DNA of 64,000 nt from Kryptolebias marmoratus. Taxonomy: Eukaryota; Chordata; Actinopteri; Cyprinodontiformes; Rivulidae. Below the pieces are notes generated by a model, which searched no databases, had not been told where the DNA came from, and was given only the letters and a program-made list of their open reading frames with translations. How positions within the stretch are numbered: the stretch's first letter is position 1; each line of letters opens with the position of its first letter. This document shows positions 48,107 to 61,210 of this stretch, one piece after another. The stretch spans positions 12,600,754 to 12,664,753 of the forward strand of contig NC_051439.1 in NCBI RefSeq assembly GCF_001649575.2. Direction: 5' to 3'. A program made the translations under genes and the position numbers.

Positions 48107-49754
48107 AGCGTCACAAGGTTGAGAGAGGAGACACACAGGCAGCACCAGACCTTGGACAGTATGTCAAAGATGCTGTTTTTTTTTTTTTTTAAAAAAAGGG
48201 CCCATAACCGAACCACGTGCTCCAGTTTAATAATGCGAAACGTGCTCCATGGAGCGTGGGATGTTACCTTTTTTTGGGGGGGGAAGGCCGGTAATAAATC
48301 ACACGAGTCAGCAGAATCCATCAGAGACGCCATTATTTTTAGTTCCTGCCCAATCAGGGGAGACGCGGGGACAGAGAGTGAGGAATCCGTCGGACCGTGC
48401 AAACATTTAAATGCTAATCTGCGTGGAGATGATGTCCAGCACATGTGAGCTGCCTGCCCTGGAGCCCCGCTGCACAAGGATCAATCAGTGATTAATTGAT
48501 CGGTAAAGCGAGCACTGGCAGGGCTGTAGTTTTTAGTCGTTACCTTTGTGAGCACTCTGCTCCCAGCGAGGTCGAAGGGATCGGTTCTCAGCTGTGGCCT
48601 TAACAAAATACGATTGACCTCTGGGCGCCCAGAAGTTGGGCATTCCTGCCATAAAACTCCCTGAATGTCTTCTTCATTAGCAAACCATTTGTCCCATTAT
48701 TAGGATAAAACTGTAAAATAGGGATGCAATGCTTTGGGTTATCATCAACATTCCTCCAAAATTCTAGTTTTGTCTCAGTTTTTCGTTAGAAAGCCACATT
48801 TCTAGGGTCGGCTAAGGAGAAAAAGGGAATGATGTTTCTGGAGCTGCTGGTTTTGGAAGCTTTCCTGAGTAAAGACGGCGCTTGTTGAGTTAAATTAGAG
48901 AACATTAAAGGAAAAAAAACAAGGTTTGTGGCGTCAACTCAACATGTTGCTAACTCAGACACCAACAGGTGAGGTTTGGTGCAGATTGGCTTCGATCAAC
49001 CAAACTCTGATCTCTTTCTAAACGCAATTATTGAGCTTTTAATCCAACCAAACACCCTGTGGATTTACATGGACACAAATCTTCGTCTTATACGTAACAG
49101 CACTGAGTTCGTCAGTGCAGTCTGTTGTTCGGGGATGAAAATGCGCCTCGCTGGATTGATTGTTTTGTACCGCGACGTGCAGAAAGTGTTACGCTGGAAA
49201 GCACGAGGTCGGATGGCCTTTTGTATAAAGTGAGACCCGCACAAAGCAAATATCCGCCGTTGCCACGGTGAGAAAGGAAAGTTTAATAATGGGGTCCTGT
49301 TCGGGTCTGCGCTCCATCAGCCCAAACACGGCTCAGAGAAACTTCATTTACAGAGACTCGATGTGGACACTGGAACGCCAGAACACCAGAGAGTGCAGTG
49401 AGACATCGAGGGCCGCGTCCTGCAGAGACAGGACAGCTGTACGTTATCTTCTCCCCTCCAAGACGGCAGGCATACGAATCTGTCGCCGTGGAAATCTGGT
49501 TTCCCGTAACAACACTGTTGCTGGTACACCAGAGCACACACACACACACGCTGGATGGAACAAGCATCTCGCTGGCTGTTTGTTATGTCGGGGGGGACAA
49601 AGCCCTGTTTCATGTGGACAAAGGTTGAGGCTGAGAAAAAGGCTTGTGTCGGAGCCTGGAGCTGCCGCCAAACGAGGCTGCGGGTCGCTGGGGCCTGCTC
49701 GGTCCCTGAAAGTCCCAGTCATGAGGAAGACGTCTGTCTCCAGCTGCCTCGAAG

Positions 49755-49995
49755 AGAGTATGTGTTGGGCGTGAGTCTCAGCCACTACCACGTCGAATTT
49801 CAGCTCCATATTTGTAGGATCGACTGAGTTATGGGTGTTTTTGAGTGATCTCGATTATCTGTGGCGATCATCTTCAGTCGGGCTGACTCCAAAAGCTGAT
49901 CAGTCATGGACGTACATCCAGTGGTTGTTGCCTGAGAGAATCATAAAAAATCCATTCAGTGGCTCATACGATATTTTGCTAACAGACAGACAAAC
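49755..49995. repeat. Dispersed repeat family R2, copy D
   Basis: It shows GTGTTGGGCGTGAGTCTCAG, CACTACCACGTCGAATTTCA, GCTCCATATTTGTA and CGATATTTTGCTAACAGACA in the order of copy C. Confidence 0.65.
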
Positions 49996-50599
49996 ACACA
50001 AACAATTCCACAATGACCTTTCACGGTGGCAGGGGGGTCGATTACCATCCCACCATTTTAATCCTCTTTACCTGGATTGTTCTTTGTTACTTAGATGACT
50101 GTTGGAAAGAAAAGCTAACGTTAGTTTAACACGCCCCCCCTTCCCCCCACAATCCCATAAGCCTTCATTCCTCTGACGTCTCCTCCTCCTCCTCCCTCCG
50201 CTGGTATCTGATGTTTGGCTGCGATCTTTGTTGACGACGCACCTTGCCGCCTGAAGCGCAAGCAGCACCAGCCGGGTTCTATTTTTACACCACAGCCCTG
50301 GTTGTTCTTGAACATTGTCTCTGGCTACGGGGAGGGGGTGGGGGATTAAGGTGGAGGAGCGGGTGGTGGTGGTGGGGGTGATGCTGTCTCCCGTTTGACC
50401 TGGATTATTTGACTGCAGGAAGGATGTGACTTACAGGAGGATGGAGCGGTTCGGACAGAGGGAGCTCTCGTTGGGGCTGTTTGACCTCTCACCTCCTCTT
50501 TGACCTCAGTCTGACCTCCTCCTCCTCCTCCTCCTCCCCACCTCCACCCTGGTTTCTTCTCAGTGGTGCTGATTCGACATAAATGCCCCCCCCCCCCCC

Positions 50600-50708
50600 N
50601 NNNNNNNNNNNNNNNNNNNNNNNNNNNNNNNNNNNNNNNNNNNNNNNNNNNNNNNNNNNNNNNNNNNNNNNNNNNNNNNNNNNNNNNNNNNNNNNNNNNN
50701 NNNNNNNN
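50600..50708. other. Assembly gap (109 N)
   Basis: Unknown bases directly after a C-run. Confidence 1.
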
Positions 50709-53700
50709 CGTCCCTCAGTGCTGTCTGCTCTCTCCTCTTTAATCTCCCCTCGACTTGTCTTGCAGGATTTCCGTCTCTCTGATCCATTTTTAGCCCCTTG
50801 TTGACCGAGAGGCCGTCGGGGGCAGCTTGTAATCCAGGCACCTGTTTCTCTAATCTGATTAGTTAAAACTCCACCGTCATGCAGGCTGCAGGCATCAGGA
50901 CTCGTCCTTCCTCCCACAGTCCTCTTTACTGATCACCACGTGAACAGAAACTACAAATAAAGCACACAAATTACTCATTGTTGCTGCATCATTACTATAC
51001 ATTTTCTGGTCACTTTTCTGTGTAGATTTGTGGCATTCGACTGCCACCCTTTTCTCCCCCCATCAGTCCCACTTTCTTTCACATTTGGCATAAAAACCAG
51101 GCTGCTCCACAGCCGCACTGCAGCGTTGGCCTCCCCGGCTAAATCTATAATAATATTTCTGTCGGTGGATGCAAACCAGAACTGACTCAAGCAGAAGTTA
51201 GACGCGTCACGATCGATGGCGCTGAGCTCTTTGTGGGTTTTTTTTTTTTTAGGTGGAAACAGGAAAACTGCGACTGTTCAGAAGCTGAGCCGCCGACATA
51301 AAAGTGGCGACACGTCAACACATTCATGCGTGAACACAGACGCCTAATTTTTGTGCTTTTAATGTTGCTCATTAGGTTTAATCGCAGGTTTTCCTCATCT
51401 TTACCCCTTACTGTTCTACCTTTCTACTTTCTGTCTTTCAACTCTCTAATAGTTTTTCAGTTCCTGCACATTTTACCTCTTTGTGCCAGTTCGTTGTTTA
51501 GGATCTGGTCCAGTTATGCGTGAGCGACGCCAGATCTGTTTTTTTGTTGTTTTTTTTTTGAGAAATGGCAGCCCTAAAGGAACAGTCTGCATCAGCTGAA
51601 CTCATAATGCTCTGAATGTACAGCTAAAGCAGCTGGTCGGATGTTAGGAGTGACTATAGATGTGCCAGCAGCGGCAGTGATGTCAGCCCTTTTTGTCAGC
51701 GTTGTGACAGCCTGTTTCCTGCAGCCGCTTGGGTTTTTGAGCCCTCTTTGGTGCAAACACTGGCTGTGGGTTTCTGAAACCGTCCACTGGACACAGCTCA
51801 TCCTCTGAACTTTCCATTTGGTCATTTTGTCTTTAGTGCGGCTCGTCTGCTCTGCTAAGAGAAGGGGGGGGGGGACATATGCATTCATCACTTTGTTTGT
51901 CATAAAAGACGGTTTCTGATCCAGCTGCTGTTGAAGGAGCATCCTTCACGTCTTTTTTTTAAACATCTCTGAGGCGTTTGTGTCATCTCAAACATCCAGA
52001 TCAGCTCAAGGCTGCCGCAGAAGATGGTTGAAACACGACTCCCTCGCGTCGCTCGGATTGTCGGTCGAAAACCTTGATTGTCGTTTTGTCCTTGTGCTCC
52101 TTCGTTGCATTGATTCTTGTGGCTGATGAGGTTGTAAAAGAGGGGTGGGGGTGGGGGGGAAGCACTTCTGCTCGCTCTCGTGTTCATTATCGATGCGGCA
52201 AATGACTCAGAAATAAGGTGAGGATGTAAACGGGGAAATGAGGTTGACTCTCTGAAGCCGAAGTGATGGACGAGCGCTCGAAGGACGCCGTCCTTCAGAT
52301 GAAGGCAGAAAGATTTGTCTCAAATTGGTGACCGGGCCACATGTTGGTCAGACAATGAGACAAGATCAGAGGGAGAAAGTTGGTGGGAGTGGATGTGATT
52401 GAACTTGATGACTGACAGCGATGGAGGTTGTTAGGATGCGGTGATCCCCTGCTGTAGAGGTGGTTTCCAATCCTTTATAGGATGGATTTCTGTTTAACGA
52501 AATCCGACCTGTTGCTGGATCCTCGGCGTCTGCGCAGCAGTGACATGGCCTCGTCTGCGTTTCTCTGAACGAGCACCAAGCCTCTCTGACCTTTTCTTGG
52601 TCCGGGCTCCGCGGGGGAACTTGCCTCAGATGTCGCAGGAAGCTGCGCGTCCAACATGGCGTGTCAGACCGATCAGGGCCGTGACAGCCAGCGATTGTTC
52701 TCCAGCCAATAATGGTATCACACTGTCATCGTGTCGGTGTTGGGAGCAGACCCACAACAGATTCTGCGCTGACAATTGAAGCTTTATATTAAACAACTTT
52801 CTTTCAAATCTTAATATGAACAAGAATCGCTTCAAAGGAATCTTTCCAGGTGAGCAGAAAGCTATTTATATCCATTGTTGGTCGTATCTCTGAAGATGGT
52901 GTTGTCTTCTTTCTTAAAGACTGATCAAAAAGAGGAATAGTTAGTTGAAAATGAACTCTGCTGATGTTGTTTCACATTTAGTTTAGATTTATTTTAAACC
53001 AAATGACTCTTCATGAGATCAGCCTGAACTCTTCTCTCTCAGGAGGAGTTGGAGCGTCCGGATTAACCTGAACAACCTCCCAACGTTTCACTTTTTGAGT
53101 TAAAATAACATGTCGGCACAGCTAAAAGCTGGAAAAACACACATCCAAGTAAAGAGGAAACATCTAGCTGATTTATTTGGCTGAGGTTTGCAGCACTTTC
53201 TCCTGGATCGGTTTAAGATCAGCTCTTTCTCTCTCTCAAACTCAATCAAATCAAAACACGTGAAGCAAAAACTGAGAACTGACACGCTCATGTTTGAGGG
53301 TTTGTGACTAAAGAGGGTGAGATCTGAGAGGGTGGCTGATGAATGCAGGACAGGTGGGATGATTATTAATTGCAAACAGGTGGGAAAAGAGCTGAAAACA
53401 AGGCTGACTGAGAGAAACAGACCAGAAACCAGGTTCAAAATCACCCGAAAAACCCAACAACCATGACAAAAAACCACTAAACACCTAATTAAATATTGGC
53501 ATCATGACAACATAAACAATCTTAACATCCACAGTATGGTTTTGATTCATTTATGACTGCTGTTTTTTTTTAACTTTTTGTAACAATTAGTGTCACAAGT
53601 AATGATATAATATTCACTTCTATGAGCCGTGTAAACAGTTAGTTATTAAAATTATGTTTTATGGAATAATCTAAAGAAAACAAATTCAATCATAAGACTA

Positions 53701-54571
53701 AAAAAATGTTTCAAAAACAGCAAAGATTTAAGAGATTCTTGCAAATTTAACTTAAACAAACAGGCAGCGGATTTTGGTCACGAATCAGATTTTCTCTCCT
53801 GGAAACAATAATTGATATTTAAAGAAGGTTATAGAAATAAATATGCATAGATTTGGTTCTACCTTAGTGGGTTGTGCATTCCTAAATGTGCTCAGTGTCA
53901 ACTTTTATGTGCCATTTAGACCGAAAACAGAACATATTTTGCTATTCATAGTAATTATTTACCTTGAACTAAAAATGTCTTTAAAAGGTAGTCAGCTGCG
54001 TCAATGTTTAGTGATATTATTTCAGGGTTTTTTTCAGCGTTAGTCTCCCAGTAACTCAGTTAGTGGACTTCATTTCCTCTCTATCGGATTACGGCTGAAT
54101 CCGTTTACATGAGAGCTAACATCAGGAATCCTCGAAGAAGCTCTTGTTTGCTGTTAGGACTCGTGTCAGAAGGAGGTCAGGAGCCGTTTCACGTTCTCAG
54201 GAGGCAGCGGCGCGGGGGGTGGGGGTTAAACACAAACTGCAGCTCAGCTTAATCACCCGGAGCTGCTCCTTCTAATGCATAATGCATCAGGCTGTTATTT
54301 CAGGTCCGCTGGGGGGAAACACAGCACAGATTTACATTAATATTTCATCCAAACCACTGTGACATCAAAGTCCGAACGGGGGAGTCCCCACTCCAGAGTG
54401 CGTGTGTTTTGGTTAATGAACCGGGCCCTGGTGGTCGGTGATCGGCCCGCAGCACAGTAATAATCTGTTAAACAAGTGGCGAGGACAGACAGATGATGAG
54501 AACAGGCAGGAGAGTCGCTCTCTGTGACCTTTTTGAACCCCTCCCGTGTTCTGCTTTGCCCGCCTCCTCAG
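50709..54571. other. Gene-free interval, part 4 / probable intron 1 of eml1
   Basis: No exon was recognised. Since eml1 exon 2 begins at 54572 in phase 1, the first coding exon must lie further left, possibly in a gap, so some of this sequence should be eml1 intron. The stretch at 53480-53850 is AT-rich. Confidence 0.4.
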
Positions 54572-57500
54572 ATGACAGCGGGTCGGCGGCCAGCAGCATG
54601 GAGGTGACCGACCGCATCGCCTCGCTGGAGCAGCGGGTCCAGATGCAGGAGGACGAGATTCAGCTGCTCAAGTCCGCCCTGGCCGACGTGGTCCGCCGGC
54701 TGAACCTGTCCGAGGAGCAGCAGGCCGTGGGCGCCCGTAGAGGACCCACCAAAGGTAACATCCAACAGAAGTTTGATTTTTTTACAATTGACGAGGCCGA
54801 GACATGTCAAAACCTCTCTTCTGTCTCGTCTCCTCCTCACCTGGGCCCCGTGTGTTGCGAAATGCGCCGTGTGTTAAATGCAGACGCTGCTGTGATGAGA
54901 AAGTCTCCCTCAGCAGGCAACAGTGTTGAGACGCCAGGTAGGCTGACTGTAGTCTGCCTGATGTGTTCACGTGCACGTTTGAACCACCGCTCACTCTGGA
55001 AGCATCTTGCATGGTTGGTACAAGTTTCAGGCCATGAATGCAGACAGGTTTGTTAAAACCCTGAGACCTGTGAGTCAACAAAAGGGCAAAACGCTCTGTC
55101 TTTGCATCAGGAAGAGCTTTCCTCACAGTCTTCACTCCTAAATCTCGGCACATCTGTTCTGACAGCCACTTTGAAGGACCTCAGCGGATTTTCCTGCTTC
55201 TGTTTGCCACGACTCGGGGTAGAACGCCAGCAGAGGTGACGTCATAACCTGTTCCCTCTGGCAGCGTAAAATCGTTCAAGGAGCAAGCAAGCAGTGAAGC
55301 AGAAGCAGGCCGTGACTGCGAGCCGCTGCCCGTTCCGACCGTGGACGAGCCGAGGTCCACTTTCGCTCAGGAGGAAGACACACACGTTTATCTTCTTCCT
55401 TCACACACCTCAGCTTCCCCTCGCTGCTTAAAGACTACATGAGCTTTAACAGGGAGCAGGTGTGTGGAGGAAACGCCATCTATTAAATATTTACTGCTAC
55501 AGATAAAGGTTTCGGTCTGCATTTGTTACTCTGTGCTCCCCTCACTGTGTGTGTGTGTGTGTGTGAGCACTTTTTGAGCTGTCAGTCCAAAGATTGGAAA
55601 AAAATTTCCCTCCAAATGGCACTTGCTACCTTAAAATAAACGAATTTGTCTTACAAGAAATTGAGTTTTTTTGCGTGTTCATCCTCCGATATGATCTTAA
55701 ACGTGTTCCTGTTCAAAAACATCATTTTTTTTACATATTTCCTGCCTGCAGCACCTTTTGTGCCTGTTTTTCCTCCCCAACCCCGTCTCTCGATGGCTCT
55801 CCTCCCAAGAGGCCTAGTTAGTCAAACATGTCAAACTCTGGGTCCTCTTCTCTGTGTTTTTGTGTGTGTGCTCGCAGGATGTCAGACTAAAAGGCATGCA
55901 GATACGTTACACGGTTTCTCAGACAGGTAGAGGAGGAACAGATGTTTCAGCCACAGCTGCAGCATCTGTGGATGAATATAATCCCCTTAAAAGGAGACTT
56001 TCAGCTTGAAAACTGTAGATTTTTGCGCTGTAACGCAAAAAGCTGTAAGATACGGTAAAGATGAAGGAGGAAATTCTTTACCTTATGACTAATATATTCT
56101 CTAATTACCACGCCACCCCTCTGTACATTCATTTCACTAAACCTGACCCTGATAGAAGCTCTGGTGTTGTTTTTGTCCCCCCCCCACCTCAGCCAGGCCA
56201 ATGATTGCCACTCTGCCATTACGGCCCACAGTCAACAACGGGACCGTTCTACCAAAGAAAGGCACCCTGCCCTCCCCGTCCGGATCTGGATCCAGGAAGG
56301 ACGGCGGCGCAGCAGCCAACAAGAGGTGAGGACATGAAAACAACCCCCACTTTTTGTTTTGTTTTGGGCTCGATCCCAGTAGATTGTGCGGCGCTGGTTC
56401 TCTCGTCCCTCAGCGCCCCCACACAGCCAGCCCGCTTCTTTTACTTTATTTGTTTTTATCTCTTTTTTTATCTTTTCAAAAGCTGGATTTGTCAGGAGGC
56501 ACGTCTCTGTTTGTCTTTGCCTCTGCGGCTTCAGCCATAACATTTCAGCCGCTTTTATCAGCTGAAGCTTTTGACATTTAGCACGGCTGATACACCCGAG
56601 AGGCAGCATTGTCAGTGCCGTGTGTGTGTGTCTGTCTGTGTGTGTGTTAAGGATTGTGAAGGCCAAGTTGTAAATCTTCCCCGCCAAATGAATAATAGCT
56701 TCTTCCCAGTTCTGGATGACATTATCATAATCAAATGAGGCCTGCAGACACCAGAGACCTGCTCCAGTCCAAACAGATGTTACCTCTTTAACTCAGGGGT
56801 TCGATTTGGGCTTCAGGCATTTTGTCCCAGAGCGAAAACAGGAAGTTCTGAATGGACGCATTTATGTAATTTGTGTTGAGACCGTTATTGTTGGGATTGT
56901 GAGTCAAAGAGTAACAATAAACGTGTTTAGGTTCATGCATTTTGTTTTGTTTCTCCTAGTTTTCCCGTCTGGCCCATCCGTTCGATAGCATTGTCTCCCT
57001 TTCGATAACACGTCCTCCCCATCTGTGGTGTTTTGACTTCTCGTACAATGCCACACGTCCTGCCTCTCGCTTCAGCTCTTTGCTCTCTGTCTCCTCTCAG
57101 GTTACTCTACCTGCCCCTCAGGTGAGAACGCGCCGAAGTTCATTACCGCTAACCATCACAGCCACCTCTTACCGAGCCCCATCTTCAGCTAACGATCCGT
57201 CGCTAAAATCGTTGTTTCTCATTGGCCTCTTTGGCCCGATGTGTGTGTGTGGCTCTCCTCCTCTACAGGGTTAGCTTTAAAGCACAGCTTGGTCACAGTC
57301 CCATTAAAGCTGCCTTCAATGCCCTGTGGCCCAATTACCGCCGTCCCACTCCTCATGGGGGAAACACATCGAGCTCCGTCCCTCGGAGGACAAACACACA
57401 GACGCTCACCGGAGCAGATGACAGTCGCTGGCCAGATTCAGGGCTTTGAAAAGGCCTTTTTTTTGCCCCCATCGGGTGGATTAGATGACTTACTGGCCGT

Positions 57501-60500
57501 CCAGCTTTTTGCTATGAATAGTTTGGCCTCCAGTATGCAGATTTGAACAGCTCCAGATGGAAACAAAGTAGAAACAGCACAATACATGGAAGAAAGCCAT
57601 CTAAAAACGTATGTAAATCAGGACTGTGGTTGGGGGAAAACAGTGTTTAAAACAGACCACAGTCCGACCGGGCAGATGACTTTTTGTCATCCTGTTCCCT
57701 GATTTGCAGTTTTACTATTTCAAGCCATTTATTGTTTAGATGACTCCTGTTCTTTTCTTGTTTTTTGATAAAAAAAAACTTTCTAAAAAAAAAAGGCAGA
57801 TCAGGCCCTAACAGGCTGCTGATCTTCTCCAAACAACCATCACAAAGTTGCAGCAGTTTGCTATTTAATCTCACTCTGGTTCCCAAGTGCGATTATTTTT
57901 ACTTCCAGACGGATTTTAAAATTATATTTCAGTGGGAAAATGCCCTGGATCTGTATTCTTTTTTGGGCAAACATCTCTGGTTAAAAACAAAATCCGATGC
58001 ATAAAAAGTTTTTTTTTTTACATTTTATCATCCCTGTGGCTATTTTTGGAGCAAATAATGAATGAAATTCATTAACAAAATGCTCTTTATGTTGAAAATT
58101 GAACATGCTTTTCCATTTTTACCCACATTTACCCACACATTAATACTTCAGCTCTTAGTATTTTCCCCAGGAACGCAGAAATAGGTGAAACTGGGACATT
58201 TATTGTGTCTCTACAGCTGCCTCATCAGTCCAGCGCGATGAACTTTTTCTCAGTTCGGCAGAATGTTCAGTCATACAGCATCATCTAGAGTAAAAATGAA
58301 CGATAAAGTGAGGCAGACAAGTACTTTAGAGTCGCTTCTTATGAACGTCTGCAGGTTCAGATTCACCTGTTTTTACCAAATGGGGTTTAAAAATTAATTA
58401 GAGTTAGTGATGGATGAGTCTTCAGACAAACAGTGGCGTTTCAGTGACTTTATGGTTGTCAAAATGTGCTTCCTGTGAAGGCAGACGGGCAAACTGCAGC
58501 AGGTCAACACAGATTTAAGGCGTTTTCAGCCCCGTTTTAGCTCACTTCAGAGGTGGTTAACAACTAAAAGCGTGTGTGACCCTTTATGCCTCTGTTTCCT
58601 GTCCGTTTGGCCCCGGCAGCACTGTGAGGAGAACCAGCTCCAACGAACACGTGGGGACCCTCACTCGCAGGGATTCGGGCGACTCTAAGGGCAACCGGAC
58701 CCGGGCCGGGTCCACCGGCAGCAGCTCCAGCAGCAAAAGGAGCGACAGGTAGTTCAGAGCAACGGCCGCCGTGATTTTCTCCCGTTCAGGAAGGCCGTTC
58801 TTGTTTGCAATCCTCTAGACCAGGGGTCTCCAATCCTGGTCCTCCAGGGCCACTATCCTGCATATTTTCCTTGTTTTCCTGCTCCAACACACCTGATTCA
58901 GTGGTTAAATCACCTCTTCATGTTCTGCAGAAGCCTGTTTATCACCAATTGATTAAAATCATGTGTGTTGGACCAAAGAAAAAAGGAAAATATGCAGGAT
59001 AGTGGCCCTCGAGGACCAGGATTGGAGACCCCTGCTCTAGTCTAACAGAGCAGAAAACTCACCATTCCTAGGGGAAGAGCTGATTCTTCTTCTTTTTTTT
59101 TCCTGGATTTGGGATGCTAATTGACAGCTTGTGTGTTTACTCATTTACTTTGCAGCAAGCAGAGGGATCCAGTGTTCAACGCAGGTAAGAGTCCGCAGCT
59201 CTGTGAGTTCCCCCGCTGTGTTCCAACTCTTCGCAGACAAATCAAAAAAAAAAAAAAAAATCCAACGCTCAGTGGTTCTCTGTGTCCGCGAAGGGCCGCT
59301 CTGTGACTCTTGTCTGAGGGCGAGTTCATTCGTTAACGTTTGGGCCTGTGCGCCGCACACAGAGGACCACTCAGAGCTGGGATGCCCTGCTTTGAATGTC
59401 AGTGTCAGATGTTTCCATCATCCATGATTTCACATTTAACAAGCCGACATCCTCACAGTCCACTCCCCACCCAGCTCTTCATCCTAATGAACCTTTTCTG
59501 TACTGTTTCTAATTTGGGACGCTTAAAAATGCAAACACAGTCATTTCTTCTTGTAACAAAAGGGATTTAACACCTGTCTTGAATTGCAGCCGAAGCCTTC
59601 TGGAGTTCAAACTTTATTTTAAACACATGAGTGCATTTGTTGGAGCGTTTCCTTTCAGCCGAACCAAGCAGCTGCTGAGCAATAGAACAGAAAACAGGCA
59701 ATAAAGAGAAAATGCTGAAATCCTCTGGAGTTTTCTCCTTTTATGGGGTTCTTAAATGGCACTTTTGAGTCTCCCAACTATAACAGGAATTACAATCAGT
59801 CTCAGTTTGAAACGGAGCGCTTTTCATGCATTTTAGAAAGTCAGAAAATGAGCACTGGTTGAGCTGAAGGAACATTGTGGTTTGCTACAAACCTCCCGGA
59901 CAGAAGCGGCTGTTGGTTATCACCGGGGAACAGAAAGTGTGCTCACATTAAGAGGTGAGAAAGCCATGCCACGTCCTCATCCGGTGCTTGTGTGTCTCTT
60001 TGTGACCTTTACAAGGGATGCGACGTGTGACCCACTGCAAAGGTAGGCCAGCCCCCCTCGTCCCCCTACAATGACCCCCTCCCTGCCGCCAGTCTTCACA
60101 GCTCTCTGAACACAGCAAACGACCTGTTCTCGTAAGACACACGTTCACTTAACCAAAAATCTGGATTTTTGACTCTTAAGTTTAACCTAAAACTAGAGTG
60201 AGGACTGTCCAGACGGGGCCAGGAGTGGGTCGACGAGTGTGTGTGTGTGTGAGCGTTGCTTTCCCTTTTTGAATTTGTTGCAGCTGAATCAACTCCCCTC
60301 ACAAGCGACCCCCCACCTAACCCGCACCGAGCGCTGTGTCCCGTTTTGCTCACGGCCTCACGTTCGCTTCTGGGAAGTCTCGTTTTTTTTTGTCGCCGCA
60401 GCGACGACACAAAATGTCTGACGCTTTGCCGCTTTGCCTTGGAGTTCCTCTGCGGGCTGATTGAGTTCATTTCCCCACAGCTGGTCTTGTCTCCCCGCCC

Positions 60501-61179
60501 TCAGACTGAGTATTTGCATCTCATTCAGTCTCGTTTTTGGAGATCTTCTTGGATTTTTCGTTTCGCCTGTAGTCTTCTCGCGCATGACGTGTCATCTGTT
60601 TGGTTGCAGTGCGTTTAACAAATTCACAAACCTGTCCAGAAAGCCTCAAACGTCTTCTCAAAGAGGGATTAAATGCTGAAAGTCGTACAGTCTGGATGCC
60701 TACATTTAGCTTAACAAAAATAACTTTTTTTTTACGGAACCTGTTAATTATGTTGCATTTTTTGACTTAAAAAGCTGAGAGATGTCATCTCTCTCACCTG
60801 CCAGTTAAAGAGGAAAAAAGAAGATCCATTTTTTTTAAAAACCCAAATGGCATCTAGTCTAAAGGAGGCAAAACGTCCTGCCCGCTCCGGGTGGGTTTGG
60901 AGGCGCAGGGTCACAGTCGGCATGCAGAGATTTGAAACCTGAAGTTTTGGGTTTTTGGATCTGTGGCACTCGGGCACAACTCCACGAGGTGTTCACAGCA
61001 GTTTTACATCAAACACGACTTCGTCTTAATCGTTCAGATTGTAACAAATCCAAGCAGCGTGCTCGTGATTCACACAAAGTTAGTTTGCTTCCTCCTCCTA
61101 GCCTAGTTTTCAGTTTGGTGGTTTCAGACAGTTTTCAGACATTTCATGGATCTAACTTTCTCCATCATCGCCTTCCCTG

Positions 61180-61210
<31 letters not shown>

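Larger units (their letters stand above)
43888..50599. other. Gene-free interval, part 3
   Basis: No coding exon was recognised. Contents are a MITE (44434-44628), a hairpin (45298-45337), (GT)n microsatellites at 45841-45867, 47925-47985 and 48071-48105, and R2 repeat copies at 46488-46650 (inverted) and 49755-49995. Confidence 0.5.

Noticed and set aside
50445..50505. Short ORF beginning ATGGAGCGGTTCGG as an eml1 first exon
   Set aside because: The peptide does not match the known EML1 N-terminus and no fitting donor in phase 1 was seen.
54493..54571. In-frame 5' extension of eml1 exon 2 from an ATG at 54493
   Set aside because: A good acceptor (CCCGCCTCCTCAG) ends at 54571 and the extension is not EML-like, so it is more likely intron, although an alternative start cannot be excluded.
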